Shown: positions 10,287 to 21,182, counted from the stretch's first letter. The stretch: DNA of 64,000 nucleotides from Tetrapyrgos nigripes (GCA_013368315.1 JAACJM010000007.1:248001-312000); one strand, 5' to 3'. A program made the numbers and translations. Notes: generated by a model from the letters alone, not told the origin.

Positions 10287-12497
10287 ATGCCTTCCACTAG
10301 TAGTGCTCTTCCCGCAGTTCTTCCCCAGGAAACAGAACCTCTGCTCCAAGATGATGAACGAGCGGAAGGAGAAGGAGAAGGTACAGCCATCTCTCGTAAG
10401 TCAATCCAATAACGGGCTCGGATTAAGGGTTGCTTTGGGACGACTTGTTCGGTAAGCACACTCGCTGTATAAGTTGTACTAGGCCACAGCTGACTCGAAT
10501 CTTACTAGATTGATACCTTTCTTCGTGCTATACTTTGCCAGGGCAAGTACTGCTCCAATTCTCTTCAAAGGTTCCAATGTCTCTTTGTGACTTAGTCATG
10601 AGTCCTGCGCTTCATTTTTTCTAGGAAAATCTGAAGTTGATGCTGGACGGCCTACCATCAGATCAAAGCTTTAAGAGTATTAACTTGGGTTAGTGTATCC
10701 GAGTTTTCCTCTGATTGGTACTTACTGATGTCGAGAATTTGACCTTCACTTTCATCAATGGTGTCTCATAATTAATTAGTATTTTTCGCTACCTCAGCTA
10801 TTGTCATCCCTATATCGACAGGATTTTGGAGTCGCCTGGGGGATAAGCTAGGAAGCCGGAGCACTGTGCTCGTGACAATCCTACTTTGTCTTACCCTGTT
10901 GTAAGTACTATGTCAATTATATGCTACTCATCAAATTGATGCTTACTACGGTTTCTCAACCAAGTGACCTTGTAACGATAGGAGTACTTGCGTTCTCCTC
11001 AGTCCCCCAAAACCATTCTATGATCTGGCTGGTGGTTGTACGATTCTGCGAAGGATTACTCGGTGGGGCAGCTACTGTACACAGCCTGACTCTTGCATAC
11101 GCTGCAGATGTATCCTCACCCAATCAACGGTGCGTAAAGTAGACTTGCTCCTCCCAATAGTATCCTTGCTAAATCACAAACTATGCTTAGGGCCTTGATG
11201 TTTACGCTACTGTTGGGGTTCAGCCTTCTAGCGGCCTTCATCGGACAGATGGTGCGGTATTTCAGAATCATCACGACTACTTTTACGCTTTCTGACTAAC
11301 ACTGATTCATAGTTGTCCGCTTTGTTATTCAATTTGTCTAATCTGCTATTCGCATCGAGCTGCGTGGTGATATTGTCGGTTTTAAACATCACATATGTCC
11401 TATCTTTCTTAAGCTTGCCAATAACATCCAATAACTCGAGAGAACGTGCCAGCTGTAATTTCCATGGCCTGAAGGATTTCTTGAAGACGGCATTCTCGTT
11501 CTTCACAGTACTTGCTCCTGGTGTCGCATTTGAAAGGGGAAGAATGACTTTGTTGGGAGTGGCATTGTTTGCTCATTCTTTGACGATGGTGAGCGATTTC
11601 TTTGTACCTGGATCTGCGCAATGCAGGAGCTGAGTACATTTGTATACAATATCGCAGTACGATGCAACGTTAAAGATTGTCTCTGTGTATTTCCCGCACT
11701 ACCTTAACAAGGTATGTTCTTTCACTGCGATCGTGGAATTTGGCCCTGACTGATATGCTCGTAGATGGGATGGTTTGTGCTCTTTCTCTGGATCCTCGAG
11801 ATGGTCAGTCTAGTTATAATCCTACCCAGTAAGTCTTCCATAGGCCATTCTGCGCTGGGTTTGTCTTACTATCTATGCTCTTATGTGTTCACTCAGTTAT
11901 AATCTACCGTTACCGCTCAACTCGCATGAGCTCCTCTTCCCCAATCACTGCCAATCGAACACTAGCTGCCCTGTTAGCATTTGGAACGACAGCATTAGAC
12001 TTGCTCGGGTTCATACCCTCTTCAGATCAGCTCATGTTCATCCTTTTCGGGATCCTCTTCCCAGGAATTTTTAGCGTTGGTATTCCTCCGCTTTTATTAG
12101 CGATAGGGACACTCTACATTGATCAACCAGTGGGTCAAGACACTGGTAATGGTAGCGTTGGCTTTGTCCTAGGTGGTCTGGTAGGCTTGCAGCATTTGGG
12201 ACAGGTCATTTCTGTGAGTCATCTTCATCAACGCAGCTCCTAATATTCGTTACATTGTTGCTAACTCTTGATTGATTGTAGCTACAACTGTACTACCTTT
12301 TGAACCAAACCTGGGACCATGTCCCAAAAGAGACCTACCTCTTTACTCCTGCATTACTGGGAACTGCAGGTGCGCTGTTGCTCTTTTCAAGGAAATGGGA
12401 TGTTGCAGATGTTTCACGAGATGAGTGGGGCGTAGTGCATTCAGAGCTCGGTGATGAAGAGACCTCTGCGTTAGCGCCATCCAGAGTTGAGGAGTGA
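10287..12497 (+). pseudogene. MFS transporter pseudogene (arm A copy)
   Basis: It begins MPSTSSALPAVLPQETEPLL, a cytosolic leader, and continues over several exons with membrane text such as CEGLLGGAATVHSLTLAYAAD, TALDLLGFIPSSDQLMFILFG and YLFTPALLGTAGALLLFSRKW, and ends GDEETSALAPSRVEE. This is the layout of a multi-exon major facilitator of the type common in mushroom genomes. After the leader an extra T (TCTCGTAAG against TCTCGAAG in arm B) sends the frame into a stop. Farther on, VYQSFLQIGIDVEKL of arm B is scrambled here by substitutions and an indel. Other segments remain open. Substrate is unknown. Confidence 0.75.
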
Positions 12498-12533
12498 CTC
12501 GGAGTTAAAGACAAGGCAGAGCAGAGTTCTGCA

Positions 12534-12870
12534 ATGAAAAGAGTACATCGAAGTGTCTACTGTACAAATTTGATCAAGGGAGAGGAAAAAGGCGTAAAGG
12601 CACAATGTCAATGGACAAAGTTTCTCGGAATCTATCACTTCTGTACCCGATACTACCTAATGAATAGTATGCTCAATTGGAATGGCAGTGCTTCACCACC
12701 AGCTTGGACCTGTAGTGTACGCAAACAGTAGGCTATGGCGAAGGAGTTTTTACTGACAAAGTTCTGCTGCCAGCTGGGTTGCACAGACTCTGCTCGGTAC
12801 ATACCTCGCTTGATGATGTTGAGCATGTTGAGCGATGACCACACAGTCACAGTCGGTATTAACGGGACTG
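12534..12870 (+). repeat. Tandem segment X, copy 1 (uninterrupted)
   Basis: This block is repeated just downstream as 13021-13162, 20661-20677 and 20978-21182, the second copy being split by a LINE and a miniature element. Shared text includes GTACAAATTTGATCAAGGGA, ACTTCTGTACCCGATACTAC and GTTTTTACTGACAAAGTTCT. The uninterrupted copy shows the ancestral target sequence for both insertions. Confidence 0.85.
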
Positions 12871-13012
12871 TATCAAGTGCTAAGAACAAGTAGCTGAATT
12901 AAATATTGACGGTACGGTTTGTTTTCAAGAAAGAACAGTGACAATGTCACAAAACTTTCGTGATGCATATGTCTCATCCAGCGACATTCCTAGACCTCCC
13001 TGGTGAAGTCAT
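12868..13012 (+). repeat. F-box gene 5' region, copy 2 (truncated)
   Basis: It matches 6004-6130 and retains the intact beginning of the F-box coding region, MSHPATFLDLPGEVILE, starting at about 12971. It then breaks off at CTCGAAACCCCG, where the next copy of segment X begins. It is a gene fragment of about 17 codons. Confidence 0.75.
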
Positions 13013-13020
13013 TCTCGAAA

Positions 13021-13162
13021 CCCCGCATTCAAAACATAGCAATGAAGAGAGTATATAGACGTGTCTGCTGTACAAATTTGATCAAGGGAGAGGAAGAAGG
13101 CGTAAAGGCACGATGGTTTCTCGGAATCTATCACTTCTGTACCCGATACTACCTAATGAATA
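13021..13162 (+). repeat. Tandem segment X, copy 2, left part
   Basis: It matches 12534-12676 and stops at the LINE insertion point. Its last 14 bases, CTACCTAATGAATA at 13149-13162, recur at 20661-20674 as the LINE target-site duplication. Confidence 0.85.
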
Positions 13163-13269
13163 TGCCGGACCTTAGTCTCCCACTTCCACCATCTCGAAAT
13201 TTCTCACGGCCCGAAAAGGCCTTGGGATTCGAGAAGTCGTAGTAGAGCATTGAGTAGTAGGCATTAAAC

Positions 13270-15933
13270 ATGAATTCCCCAAAACACTCGGACCAGAACC
13301 CTGGTAGCACAACCGCATCTTTTCTCTCCCCACCAAAAAACTCTCCCCATGCGCAGTCAACATCGCGGACAGAAGACCTCTTCAGCATCCCCGTGGTAGC
13401 TGGGACAACTCCCGCCTTTGGACCCACCCGCCCAAAACACCCCAAAACAAAAAGTACCCCGTTCGATGTGCAAGTCTCCCTCAAGAAGAAACAAAAGGAT
13501 GAAGCCATCACAGAACGACGGGGACGCGCCTCGCGCTCCTCGACCAGTCGTACCACTTCACCATCACCAGCCAGACGTACCGACATGGAAACAGACTTTC
13601 CCACCAACGACAAAGACTCGGAACAGAGGGAAATACTGGAAACCCCTAGGGCCCACAGAACCCGTAACCTTCTGGCAACCCAAGACGCCGAAGATTTCTG
13701 CTCCCTCGCTCAAAGACTTATATCATTGACAGACTCTCTTTCAGCACATTGCCCTACCTCACAAGTCCCCAGCGTCAACAAATACGCCGAGGAACTTTTC
13801 GAGACGCTCGCACAAGTACTCGGCAAAGCACAACAAAAGGAAGACAAGAACGACCTCCAAAAACTGGTTCTATCGCTAAGCACCTTAGGGCTCTGCACCG
13901 TCCAGTAATACTGGTACGCCCGTAAATTTTACGGGCTCAGTACTGGTACGGTATACCCGTACCCGTAATCGTACTGGTTCATTTCGAAGCCTGTACGGTA
14001 CTGGACGGGTACGGGTACGGCAGTAATACTGGATACGGGTCTGTACTGGTGCAGCTGAGGAAAATTATAAAGAAGACTTACCTTCTAGTGGCTTTGTGCT
14101 GATCTTGAGAGCTATACAAGTTAGTAGGAGGACAAAAATCGAGGTTGTGCTCACCAAGATGGCTTTCTGAAAGTTTTCACTTGACTTCGCATCTCATTGA
14201 CATCTGAACAATACTGCATCAAGACCATTTTTCATCAGAATTTGCTCGAAGATGCTCTCCGGGCTTGAATTTTGCAGTATGGCAAGCACTTTATTTACGA
14301 GAAATTACCCAAACTAAGCAAAACGGTCAAAAAATCGATACAAAACTCGTCACCGAGGCTTGACCGACCCGTATACCGTAAAACCCGTAATACGGCCATA
14401 AAGAAGACGGTTATATACGGGCTGAACCCGTACCGTACAACCCCGTATTTCTTGATCAGAAAGTCACATACGGTACGGGACCGTATCCGTTGTACGGTAC
14501 CAGTACAAACCGTACAGTACTGGTACGGCGCGGAGCCCTAAAGCACCTCTATCTCTGACCTGAATTCTAACATTGCCAGACAGCAGAACGAGACAAGCGA
14601 CTTCCGAAAGGAACTACGCCAACAGACTTGCGTCATCCAAGAGCTCCACCAGAAAACCCTGACAACCAATACTCCAACCCCAGTCCCCGTCTCCAGCAAT
14701 TCCTACGCATCCAGAACCCAGGCCGCAGCCAAGGCTCCTACCCACCCAGCCAGCGCAAAGGACATTAAGGTAAAGCGTCAGGAAGACAATAGGAAGAACC
14801 GACTGGTAATACACTTTGCTGGCGGGTCCCCGGAACCAAATAACCGACGCTCCAACCTCCAAATCATCACCGACATTAACGACATCCTATCCCGACGCCC
14901 AAAAACGAACGGTTTGAAGGTGGTCTCCATATCATGGACCAACAACAACAACGCAGTCCTCAATACCCTTCCGAACCAACTCGGATCCGATCTCCAAAAC
15001 TTCGCCCCTCTCTTTGCTCACGTTTACAGCACTGACGATATCTCTGCCACAGACTCAGCCCCAGACCAGAAATGGGCCAAAGTTACAGTCCACACGGTTG
15101 ACACTGGTACCAATGATCTCGGACGCCTCAGAACACCTAACGAGATGCGTCAACATCTCCTTGACTTCAACCCAACACTTCAAGAACTGGACATTGACAT
15201 CAGGATGGGACCCCGCTTCCTTTCCCCTCCCGGAGACGTCTTACACAAAGCTGAGTCGTCAATCGTCTTTGCCGTTACTGACCCTTCCCAGGCAGATTAC
15301 ATCATCAAACAACTAGGCGGCCTCAATATGTACGGAAAGCGCTGCCGCGTCCAAGAGTATACAGAACGCAAAGCCACCAGACCATGCAACAACTGCCAAG
15401 CATATGGCCACTCCGAACACGGCTGCAAGAGTGCACTGGCATGCCCCCTATGCAGGGCTAACCACACAGCTATTGCCCACCAACGTTCCTGCCAGAAATG
15501 CATAGAACTCGCTAACCACCTCTCTATCACTCTAGACGATGACCCCATCAGAAACGGAGTCATTCCCACATGCACACACAACCTCGACTGTATCAACTGC
15601 AAACGCAGCGGTACCGCCGAAATAGCTCGTCGACACAGGACAACCGACCGCAACTGTCCTGTCCGCATTCGCCACGTTGACAAGACTTCACCCAGACTAC
15701 AACAGACACCTACACGCCCACCGATGTCTCAGCTTGCACTGGGTGAGGAAATCACGCACCAGACGGCCAATCCGAAGATCTCGAATAAACAGAAGAAGAA
15801 GGCAAAGAAGTTACAGAAGGCACAGCTAAGCGCAACCCCCATCTCTTCTTCTAATCCCTTTACCCCACTTGAAACTGACGCCGACGCCAACAGCTCAACC
15901 CAAACTGACGACGACAATGTGGAAATGGCATGA
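13270..15933 (+). pseudogene. LINE ORF1 (gag-like), split by a miniature hAT element
   Basis: The reading frame from 13270 is open to 13887, then interrupted by foreign DNA (13886-14540). It resumes in the same frame and is open to the TGA at 15931-15933. Removing the insert and one copy of its 8-base duplication leaves about 667 codons without a stop. The N-terminal half is Ser/Thr/Pro-rich and basic. The C-terminal half has a zinc knuckle C-x2-C-x4-H-x4-C (CNNCQAYGHSEHGC) followed by CPLCRANH, as in gag-like ORF1 proteins that coat element RNA. The stop overlaps the ORF2 start in ATGA (15930-15933). As it stands, only a truncated N-terminal protein of about 212 residues can be made from the first ATG. 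Confidence 0.85.
13886..14540. mobile_element. Non-autonomous hAT-type miniature element inside LINE ORF1
   Basis: The element is 655 bases with inverted ends TAGGGCTCTGC (left) and GCGGAGCCCTA (right), flanked by a perfect 8-base duplication AAGCACCT at 13878-13885 and 14541-14548. The 8-base duplication is the hallmark of hAT transposition. Its interior is rich in repeated GTACGG/CCGTAC motifs near both ends, likely subterminal transposase-binding sites or fold-back arms. There is no transposase ORF, so it depends on one supplied in trans. Confidence 0.9.
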
Positions 15934-18900
15934 TGAACGACAACGCCAACATGTCCCGCCATCGTCTCCGCTTCGCTCAGCTCAATGCCAACAAAAAGAA
16001 GAACCCCATACTCAACCTCCTGAATAACCACCATGAGAACTTTGATATTATATTTATTGAAGAACCTAACTGGGAATTCACAGGTCAGATAGACAAGCAA
16101 GTCATTCTGGGCACCGTGAATCACGCATCAGCATGGACTCCCATCACACCAACCCCCGCCGCCCCCAACGACAAAGCCCCCCGAGTCTATGCCTACATCA
16201 AGAAAGGTATCGACGCCGAGGTCACACTGCGTACGGATATCATCTGCGACCGCGACATCCAGATTCTCGACATCACCACCCCTGATGGAACAACAACAAC
16301 CTATGTACATATATACAATGACCCTACACTCGACCGACAGCAGATCCTATGGCGCCTCCGAAACCTAGATCTGCCCCACCACCGCCCTATGGTCATCTCT
16401 GGTGACTTCAACCTCCACCACCCAGGATGGTGGGCTGATGGTCAACGAGAGTCCACCCTGGCACAGGAAATTGTTGACTGGCTAGTTGACCATAAATTCC
16501 TCCTCCTCAATGAACCCGGAGTACCAACACATCATCCTCACGACCGGAAAAAACGTGCAACAGTCATCGACCTCACGTGGGCCAACGCCCTAGCAATAGA
16601 ACAAGACATTGTCAAGGAATGGTCCGTCGATGATTCGATTGCAGACACCTCAGACCATCTCGCCCTGAAATGGATGCAGGACAGCACCCTCGTTGAACTC
16701 GAGAATATCACTGGAAAGAAGTACAGCCTCAAGGACACCAAGGAGAAAGATTGGTTGGCTGCCTTCGAGGACGAACTCTTCTCCAATGAGCTCCATATTC
16801 TCTCTGATGACCCTACTAACATTCCTACTAGAGAACAAATTGACCTTGCAGCTGACGCTCTTGTCAACGCGTTCCAGCAGGCCAACCAAAAGACCGGAAA
16901 ACTCAAGAAACCCAGTGCCCATGCCAAACCCTGGTGGGATGAGACGGTAACCGCTGCCTTTAACTGGGTACAGCTGGCTAAACGCGCAGCACGACGTTCT
17001 CGTCTCGAGAATGGTCACGTTGACTATGTTCTCAATGAGGTTGCTAATCATGAAGCCCGTCACACTGACCGTCTCCTCAGGTGGAAGAAACAAACTTTTG
17101 CTCAAGACACCCTGGAGAAGGCCGCAACCAACGACATATACAGTTTTCGCAAGTGGTCAGCAGGGGATCGCAACTACCCTACCCCAGCCATTGACCGCCC
17201 CGGCCGAACTCCAGCAACGACCCATCAAGAAAAGTGTGATGCTCTACGGAATGAGCTATACCAGCCCCCTCCACAATTACCTGATGAGTACCACACTGAT
17301 TTCACCCCCCGCGCTGATGATCTCCCGTGCCCAGATGTTACTGAAACCGAAGTCCGCGAAGTCCTAGAAGAAACCTCCAACACCTCAGCACCCGGCCCTT
17401 CTCAGGTAGGGTACGAACAGGTCAAATGGGCCTTCCGCAAGCACCCCAAAATCATAACCAACCTCATGCAACTCTGTGTCAAAACTGGCTACCACCCCAA
17501 GATCTTTCGAAGGGCTATCGCAGTTGCCCTTCGGAAGCCTCGGAAGCCGAACTACTCCAACCCACGAGCATACCGACTCATCACTCTGCTCGAGTGCCTT
17601 GGAAAGGTACTTGAGAAAATAGTTTCACGCCGACTAACACACCTTGCAGCAGAACACAACCTGGTCCACTGTCACCAATTCGGCAGCCGAGCAGGATATT
17701 CAACTATAGATGCCCTCCAGTCCTTCCAGCACGATGTGGAAGCAGCCTGGAACCATGGTAAGATCACAACGGCACTCACATTTGACATACAGGGCTACTT
17801 CGACTTTGTGAATCACGGCCGTTTGATTCATCAGATGCGAAGTCGGCGAGTCCCAGTAGAACTCGTCAGTTGGACTGAAAGCTTCCTTGCCGATCGCCAC
17901 GCTGCTATCTGCGTGGACGGTAAGGTATCAGCTATGGAACCAGTAGCAAATGGTGTTCCACAGGGCTCTCCAGTTTCCCCCATTCTCGCTGCGTTCTATT
18001 CCTCTGAACTTCTTGAACTTATCGAAAATGACAGTCACCCACCTTCTTTCACAATACCTGCTGCCCCTGCTCCCCCTCCAGTTATGCCATATGTCCCATC
18101 AGCTGATGAGGTAGCAAGAAAAGAAGCCCAAAAAGCGAAGAACCTTGCTGTCTCCCCAACAAAGACTTCTGGATTCATGTATGTGGACGATGGTATGATT
18201 TTTGTATCTTCCGAGTCCCCTTCACATAACACAGCAATACTCCATGACGTGTGGCACCGTGTCATCGCACCCTGGTGCAAACACGTCGGCCTAACTATCG
18301 ATGTGGCCAAACGAGAACTGATGCACTACCGCAAACCAAGATCCAAGGCTAATCCCATTGCAGGCAACCCACGACCCCCTCTACTCATCACTGACCCCGA
18401 TGGTGTCCTACGTATGGTGTACCCTAGCACCTCGATTCGATGGCTAGGAGTCATTATGGATGAGACACTCTCCTTTAACTTCCATGTCAAACATCTGATC
18501 ACTAACGCAGGCAAAGCTCTAGGGGCACTTTTCATGCTGGGCAACACCAGACGAGGCCTTTCCCCTTACCACATGCGCTTATTGTATGTCACCTGCGTAA
18601 CCCCAGTCATGACCTATGCGAGTGCAGTTTGGTGGACAGGTAAGGTACAGCATGAGAAACTGCTAACTCGCATACAGAACAGGGCTCTGCGCCTTATCTG
18701 CGCATCCTTCCGAACCACACCAATTGACGCCATGGAAGTCGAGGCTTCAATACCTCCCATTCGGATCACTCTTGATGGCCTGAGCCATGCATGTGCTCTA
18801 CGATACAACAAGCTAAGTGTCACCAATCCAGTCATACAACGACTTCCTGATTGGCACAGCACTGATAGTACCCCTTTAGTCCCTCCTCCCCTTCCATTTC

Positions 18901-20234
18901 GCAGGAACGATAACAAGAGCGAGAGGAAACGTACCACCCACCTCCGCGAAACTGCAAAACTCACAAGCCCCAACGACGAACGAATTTCCCCATTCACCAC
19001 CCCTCCGTGGCGTCGAACTGCATCCGACTTCAATCCCCGGCTGTGCATTAAACCGGCCCCACCAAAACCAAAGAATGAAGATGGTGACGCAGACCCAAAA
19101 GAGGAGAAGAAAAGAATTGAGAAACTTAAAGACAACCACCTGAACCAGCTGAGTGAACTCTTTCTCGATCCCTCCCACATTATCCTTTACACCGATGGAT
19201 CCAAACAGCCAGTACATGGCATCTCCCGCTCAGGCGCAGGACTCGTTGCTTACAACTCTGGCGTTGAGCGTTTCACACGTCAAATTGGTCTAGGCTCTAG
19301 AGCCGAGATCTATGACGCTGAAATCATAGCCCTCTCTTATGCTGCTGGGCTCGCCAAAGCTTTCACTGATGAAAACCCACAGATACAACACTGGCACTTC
19401 TTCACTGACAACTCAGCCGCAGTGCAGACCATCTTTGATACCTCCCCAAAACCTGGACAAACATACTGCACCATATTCTGGAGGCGGGTCACGGATTTCC
19501 TTGATGCGCTTCCAAATCACACCGTCGAAATCTCGTGGGTCCCTAGTCACACTGGCATTGTTGGGAACGAACGCGCAGACGGTTTGGCTAAAGACGCCTG
19601 CAATCTCGCCAACGATGAGGGATGGATCGGAACACGAAGTCATGCCATACGACGAAACAGGGAACGGAAAGAGAGGCAATGGAAACGGAAGTGGGAAAAC
19701 CGGCCTATCACGAGCCAGTACCTCCCCGCCAACCGGATCCCGCCATCTCTCAAACCCACGAAGCTGATGAAAGAAACGAAGTACGGCCTGAATCGCGAAG
19801 TGTTTGGCAGGGTCACACAATGCCGGACAGGACATGGATTCATAGGCGAGTACTACAAACGTTTCGTACCTGATGAGAACGTTGACTGCCCCTGTGGAGA
19901 AGCTTTACAGACCCGGGAACATGTCCTATGTGATTGCCCCATTTACGAACCACACCGTGACATACTCCGCGGGGCCTCTGAGAACCTCGAGATGCCTGAG
20001 CTGCTAGGCACTAAGGACGGTATTGAAGCCCTCACGGAATTTATACAGAAGTCCGGTGCATTTACCAAAACCGGAAAACCACTACACCCTCCCCAGCCCC
20101 CCAACTATCAACCGCTCGATGAGACAGCCCTGATGCTGAACGACGAATACTGGGAAGACCTCACGGGAGGTTCTGAACGAGATGTTGTAACGCAAGGCGA
20201 AGTCGTTGACGATGAACTTGGGGATTTTGGATAG
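15930..20234 (+). CDS. LINE ORF2: endonuclease-reverse transcriptase-RNase H polyprotein
   Basis: One uninterrupted ORF of 1434 residues. An N-terminal APE-type endonuclease domain is marked by FIEEPNW, ISGDFNLHHPGWW and TSDHLAL. The reverse transcriptase has YRLITLLECLGKVLEKI, FDIQGYFDFVNH (motif A), NGVPQGSPVSPIL (motif B) and the catalytic MYVDDG (motif C). RNase H has the four acidic residues in LYTDGS, AEI, FFTDNSA and NERADGLAKD. The end carries CPCG...H...C, a zinc-binding tail. It nicks the target DNA and copies element RNA at the nick. Every catalytic residue I can check is present, so this ORF appears competent. Its start overlaps the ORF1 stop, suggesting stop-restart translation. 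Confidence 0.95.
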   Translation: MMNDNANMSRHRLRFAQLNANKKKNPILNLLNNHHENFDIIFIEEPNWEFTGQIDKQVILGTVNHASAWTPITPTPAAPNDKAPRVYAYIKKGIDAEVTLRTDIICDRDIQILDITTPDGTTTTYVHIYNDPTLDRQQILWRLRNLDLPHHRPMVISGDFNLHHPGWWADGQRESTLAQEIVDWLVDHKFLLLNEPGVPTHHPHDRKKRATVIDLTWANALAIEQDIVKEWSVDDSIADTSDHLALKWMQDSTLVELENITGKKYSLKDTKEKDWLAAFEDELFSNELHILSDDPTNIPTREQIDLAADALVNAFQQANQKTGKLKKPSAHAKPWWDETVTAAFNWVQLAKRAARRSRLENGHVDYVLNEVANHEARHTDRLLRWKKQTFAQDTLEKAATNDIYSFRKWSAGDRNYPTPAIDRPGRTPATTHQEKCDALRNELYQPPPQLPDEYHTDFTPRADDLPCPDVTETEVREVLEETSNTSAPGPSQVGYEQVKWAFRKHPKIITNLMQLCVKTGYHPKIFRRAIAVALRKPRKPNYSNPRAYRLITLLECLGKVLEKIVSRRLTHLAAEHNLVHCHQFGSRAGYSTIDALQSFQHDVEAAWNHGKITTALTFDIQGYFDFVNHGRLIHQMRSRRVPVELVSWTESFLADRHAAICVDGKVSAMEPVANGVPQGSPVSPILAAFYSSELLELIENDSHPPSFTIPAAPAPPPVMPYVPSADEVARKEAQKAKNLAVSPTKTSGFMYVDDGMIFVSSESPSHNTAILHDVWHRVIAPWCKHVGLTIDVAKRELMHYRKPRSKANPIAGNPRPPLLITDPDGVLRMVYPSTSIRWLGVIMDETLSFNFHVKHLITNAGKALGALFMLGNTRRGLSPYHMRLLYVTCVTPVMTYASAVWWTGKVQHEKLLTRIQNRALRLICASFRTTPIDAMEVEASIPPIRITLDGLSHACALRYNKLSVTNPVIQRLPDWHSTDSTPLVPPPLPFRRNDNKSERKRTTHLRETAKLTSPNDERISPFTTPPWRRTASDFNPRLCIKPAPPKPKNEDGDADPKEEKKRIEKLKDNHLNQLSELFLDPSHIILYTDGSKQPVHGISRSGAGLVAYNSGVERFTRQIGLGSRAEIYDAEIIALSYAAGLAKAFTDENPQIQHWHFFTDNSAAVQTIFDTSPKPGQTYCTIFWRRVTDFLDALPNHTVEISWVPSHTGIVGNERADGLAKDACNLANDEGWIGTRSHAIRRNRERKERQWKRKWENRPITSQYLPANRIPPSLKPTKLMKETKYGLNREVFGRVTQCRTGHGFIGEYYKRFVPDENVDCPCGEALQTREHVLCDCPIYEPHRDILRGASENLEMPELLGTKDGIEALTEFIQKSGAFTKTGKPLHPPQPPNYQPLDETALMLNDEYWEDLTGGSERDVVTQGEVVDDELGDFG

Positions 20235-20660
20235 GACATCCGAACATCCCCGCCCAAATGCTCCCCACCTCCAAAACCCTATGCGTGCACGCCTCGGAGT
20301 ACGAGATCCTTGTTGATGAAGGGGGCTAGTAAAACGCCTGGAGACAAGTTCTTTCTCATCCTCGCTGTCCCGACCTTATTTCCCTCAGCGCTTTCTCGCC
20401 AAACAACCATCCTACAACCAAACACCCCACACCTTCACGCACACACCATGAAACCCCATCACAACCTTACAGTTCGGTAAACAACCCAGCCAAACCTAAG
20501 TGTGGATGAGGACAGCCTGTCCCGGGACCGGTACTATACCTAGAATACTCAGTTTGTTACATGTTTTAGTTACTCTACCGGGGCCGCCTGCCCCGACGTC
20601 TTGGCCCTTAGTCTGGCCTGCTAGTCGTTAAATAAAGAGGAAAAAAAAAAAAAAAAAAAA

Positions 20661-20677
20661 CTACCTAATGAATAGTA
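20661..20677 (+). repeat. LINE 3' target-site duplication and remainder of segment X
   Basis: CTACCTAATGAATA at 20661-20674 repeats 13149-13162. The following GTA continues segment X up to the TA at which the next miniature element inserted. Confidence 0.9.
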
Positions 20678-20975
20678 CTATACTATTTCGACCAAGTGTT
20701 CGCGTAACGCATAACGCACCCCCCACGAACACTGATGATTTTGGATATACGGACTCCTTCTGAACACCTGGTTGACGAATCTTGTAACGCTTTTGTGGCC
20801 CCTGGAGGCTCTAAAAGGCATTTTTCGGGGGCGGCCTTTGGACGCCTAGCATCTCGTAACGTGTAATGCCCTCGCACAAAGCGTAAGTAGCCAATTGTTA
20901 CATAATTTCATGTAACCCAGTCAGAGGATCGAGTAACGCACCAAAGTGGCCGAACACTTGGTCAAAATACTACAG
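20678..20975. mobile_element. 298-base miniature inverted-repeat element with TA target duplication
   Basis: Left end CTATACTATTTCGACC and right end GGTCAAAATACTACAG are imperfect inverted repeats of about 25 bases sharing GACCAAGTGTTCG. The element is flanked by TA on each side (20676-20677 and 20976-20977). In copy 1 of segment X (12663 onward) the same site reads AATAGTATGCTC without the insert, which defines both ends exactly. TA duplication points to a Tc1/mariner-type transposase. There is no ORF of its own. Repeated CGTAACGC motifs lie inside. Confidence 0.88.
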
Positions 20976-20977
20976 TA

Positions 20978-21182
20978 TGCTCAATTGCAGGTACAAAGGT
21001 ATCTCAATTAGAATGGCAGCGTTTCAGCGCAGCTTGGACCTGCAGTGTACGCTATAGCGACTCGGAAGGAGTTTTTACTGACAAAGTTCTGCTGCCAGTT
21101 GGGTTGCACCGACTAAGCTCGGTACATACCTCGCTTGATGATGTTGAGCATGCGCAATGTCGCCGGTGTTAACGGGACGCCG
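20978..21182 (+). repeat. Tandem segment X, copy 2, right part
   Basis: It resumes at TGCTCAATTG after the miniature element and matches 12666-12870 through GAAGGAGTTTTTACTGACAA and CCTCGCTTGATGATGTTGAG to TTAACGGGAC. Small indels separate the copies. Confidence 0.8.

Larger units (their letters stand above)
8345..12520 (+). repeat. Arm A of a large inverted duplication (AKR + MFS)
   Basis: From TCAGTCCGAGTCGTC to the MFS stop region this segment matches, in reverse complement, 27415-31800 (arm B). The match covers intergenic DNA, introns and exons, so it is a DNA duplication and not merely two family members. The arms are separated by about 14.9 kb that includes the LINE, the GH16 gene and the tRNA. 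Arm A carries many more lesions than arm B. Arm limits are estimated by eye. Confidence 0.85.
13163..20660 (+). mobile_element. Full-length non-LTR retrotransposon (LINE, EN-RT-RNaseH type, Tad-like)
   Basis: The element starts directly at the target-site duplication (13149-13162), carries ORF1 and ORF2, and ends with AATAAA at 20631 and a poly(A) run at 20641-20660. The second duplication copy follows at 20661-20674. Without the 655-base insertion in ORF1 it would be about 6.8 kb. A perfect 14-base duplication, an intact 1434-codon ORF2 and a clean poly(A) indicate a recent insertion by target-primed reverse transcription. The order endonuclease, reverse transcriptase, RNase H and C-terminal CCHC is typical of the fungal Tad/I group. 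The clade name is an inference. Confidence 0.92.

Noticed and set aside
13149..13613. Minus-strand ORF of 154 codons at the LINE 5' end
   Set aside because: Antisense to LINE ORF1 with no family marks or start context. A shadow of a GC-rich coding frame.
18614..19217. Long minus-strand ORFs under LINE ORF2
   Set aside because: They mirror the RT/RNase H coding frame and have no independent support.
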